A DNA stretch of 64,000 bases from Paraburkholderia translucens (GTDB lineage: Bacteria > Pseudomonadota > Gammaproteobacteria > Burkholderiales > Burkholderiaceae): assembly GCF_020881035.1 (NCBI RefSeq), contig NZ_JAJITC010000001.1, forward strand, positions 1 through 64,000, read 5' to 3'. How positions within the stretch are numbered: the stretch's first letter is position 1; the number at the start of each line of letters is the position of its first letter. Of the stretch, positions 62,647 to 64,000 are shown piece by piece. A model generated the notes under the pieces. That model was not told the origin of the DNA. It was given only the letters and a program-made list of their open reading frames with translations, and did not search any database. The position numbers and the translations under genes were made by a program.

Positions 62647-64000
62647 GAGCCTGCTGTTGCCCCTCCTCTCGTGCTCGCTCGCTGCCTGCAATTTTGCGCC
62701 GAAGTATCAGCAGCCCCCACTGCCGATCGCCGATCGCTTCGACATGGCGGAGACGGCCAATCCGGCCACCGCGCGTCTGGCAAAGCAGGTCGACTGGCAG
62801 ACGTTCTTCGCCGATCCGAAACTGAAGGCGCTCATCGAGAGGGCGCTCGAACACAACCGCGATCTCGCCGCGTCGATCGCGCGTATCGAGCAGGCACGCG
62901 CGTTTTATCGCATCCAGAACGCCGCGCGTTTGCCGCAGGTCAATGTGAACGGGAGCGCGACCCGCACGAAAACGCCGCTGGGTTCGATCGAACCCCAGTT
63001 CGAGAATACCGACGTCTCGGTCCAGTTCAACCAGTACAACGTGCAGGCCGCGGTGACGTCGTTCGAGCTCGACTTCTGGGGACGCGTGCGCAACGCCAGC
63101 GAAGCGGCGCGGCGCCGCTATCTCGCGAGCGTCGACGCACAGCATGCGTTCAGGTTGTCACTGATCGGCAATGTCGCGTCGAACTACTACGCGATCCGCT
63201 CGGGCGAGGAAGGCATCGAGCTCGCCCAACGGACGCTCGACAGCCGTCGCTACGCGCTCGAAGTCGCCAGGCTGCGGCTCGACGCGGGCGTCACCTCGAC
63301 CGTCGATTACGACCAGGCCGCCATTCTTGTCACGCAGGCGCAGACGCAACTCGCGGAGCTGCAAAGGACTACCGCGCAGCAACGCCATCTGCTCGAAGTG
63401 CTGATCGGCGGGCCGCTGACCGAGCCGCTGACCGAGCCGCTACCGCAAGCGCCGCCGATCGCCGACGCCGCGCAGTTCCGCGAGCTCGATGCAGGCTTGC
63501 CCTCCGCGTTGCTGATCGATCGGCCGGACATCCAGCAGGCCGAGCAGCAGCTGCGCGCGGCCGATGCCGACATCGGCGTGGCGCGCGCGGACTTCTTTCC
63601 GCGCATCGCGCTGACGGGCAGCTTCGGTTATGTGTCGCCGGAACTCGGCGATCTGTTCGAGCCGGCCAAGCAGGCGTGGACGTTCGGCGCGCTGGTGGGC
63701 ATGCCGATCTTCGATGCGGGTCAGCGCCGGGCGCAACTCGCCGCGACGCGCGCGCGGCGCGACGAACTGGTCGCCGATTATCAGCGCACCGTGCAGAACG
63801 CGTTTCGTGAGGTCTCCGATGCACTGGTCGCGCGGCAACGCTACAAGGAGCAGATCGCGGCCCAGGAACAGGCGGTGCAGGCGCAGCGGCAACTGGCCGA
63901 GACGGCCGAGCTGCGCTACGAAAACGGAATCTCGATCTATCTCGAGGTGGTGGATGCGCGACGCAATCAGTTTGCCGCCGAGCAGCAATTGATCCAGCTT
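62639..64000 (+). CDS. outer-membrane efflux lipoprotein (OprM/NodT family), cut by window end
   Basis: An ATG at 62639 inside the pump gene, preceded by GGGTGGAGG, starts a lipoprotein (MRKSLLLPLLSCSLAAC, lipobox Cys17). Visible family parts are DWQTFFADPKLKALIERALE, FELDFWGRVRNASEAARRRY, LAVARLRL-type helix pairs, DYDQAAILVTQAQTQLAELQ, RPDIQQAEQQLRAADADIGV and RADFFPRIALTG. It forms the trimeric outer-membrane channel of the tripartite pump. The last ~30 residues of a normal ~490-residue protein lie beyond the window. Residues ...LTEPLTEPLPQ show a small tandem duplication. Confidence 0.94.
   Translation, partial: MRKSLLLPLLSCSLAACNFAPKYQQPPLPIADRFDMAETANPATARLAKQVDWQTFFADPKLKALIERALEHNRDLAASIARIEQARAFYRIQNAARLPQVNVNGSATRTKTPLGSIEPQFENTDVSVQFNQYNVQAAVTSFELDFWGRVRNASEAARRRYLASVDAQHAFRLSLIGNVASNYYAIRSGEEGIELAQRTLDSRRYALEVARLRLDAGVTSTVDYDQAAILVTQAQTQLAELQRTTAQQRHLLEVLIGGPLTEPLTEPLPQAPPIADAAQFRELDAGLPSALLIDRPDIQQAEQQLRAADADIGVARADFFPRIALTGSFGYVSPELGDLFEPAKQAWTFGALVGMPIFDAGQRRAQLAATRARRDELVADYQRTVQNAFREVSDALVARQRYKEQIAAQEQAVQAQRQLAETAELRYENGISIYLEVVDARRNQFAAEQQLIQL

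Overview
The window looks like a chromosomal stretch of a Burkholderiales bacterium, most likely Burkholderia sensu lato / Paraburkholderia. The grounds are very high GC with strong G/C at third codon positions, a very large ESPR-type two-partner-secretion adhesin, and a complete glycine betaine to glycine catabolic cluster of the Pseudomonas/Burkholderia type. The genus is inferred from gene content and style, not from a marker gene. No rRNA, tRNA or CRISPR array was recognised.

Layout. (1) 1-8.8 kb: a contact-dependent inhibition locus on the minus strand. It holds a 2781-residue CdiA whose last ~45 residues match the catalytic tip of colicin E3 (16S rRNA nuclease), a small candidate immunity gene, and the first codons of an IS3-type transposase at the window edge. 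No cdiB is visible. (2) 9.3-15.6 kb: a HAD hydrolase, a YXWGXW-type secreted protein with a tiny lipoprotein, an ECF sigma / membrane (anti-sigma-like) / periplasmic-sensor operon, a DUF1800-DUF1501 pair and a BON-domain protein. (3) 15.8-18.9 kb: an accessory patch with a DUF6402-like protein and a small membrane protein, then decayed remnants of an acyl-CoA dehydrogenase and a short-chain dehydrogenase. (4) 18.9-20.1 kb: a ferritin-like/VIT fusion metal transporter.

(5) 20.3-48.4 kb: the heart of the window, a glycine betaine uptake and demethylation supercluster. It contains an ABC transporter (ATPase plus permease, and a distant solute-binding protein at 47.5 kb), three GATase1-AraC regulators, L-serine deaminase, sarcosine oxidase soxBDAG, formaldehyde dehydrogenase, glyA, a membrane-dipeptidase homologue, a V4R-domain protein, dimethylglycine demethylase dgcAB, its own electron-transfer flavoprotein pair, and the Rieske monooxygenase gbcAB. 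Together these convert betaine to dimethylglycine, sarcosine, glycine, serine and pyruvate while detoxifying formaldehyde. A class C beta-lactamase sits inside the cluster. A direct repeat of TGTCG(C/G) with an exact 21-bp period lies upstream of four transcription units here (cbcVW-like, sdaA/B-like-sox, fdhA, choX-like) and is a good candidate for the shared operator.

(6) 48.4-51.5 kb: a LysR regulator divergent from a glutathione transferase and an FMN-binding oxidase-like gene, then an orphan transposase-type helix-turn-helix gene. (7) 51.5-54 kb: an AT-richer stretch with small unknown genes and a possible 2-oxoglutarate-oxygenase-like protein. (8) 54.3-57.7 kb: an APC amino-acid permease convergent with a glutamine synthetase paralogue. 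(9) 57.9-64 kb: an RND multidrug efflux operon (adaptor, pump, outer-membrane channel cut by the window end), preceded by a perfect 18-bp palindrome.
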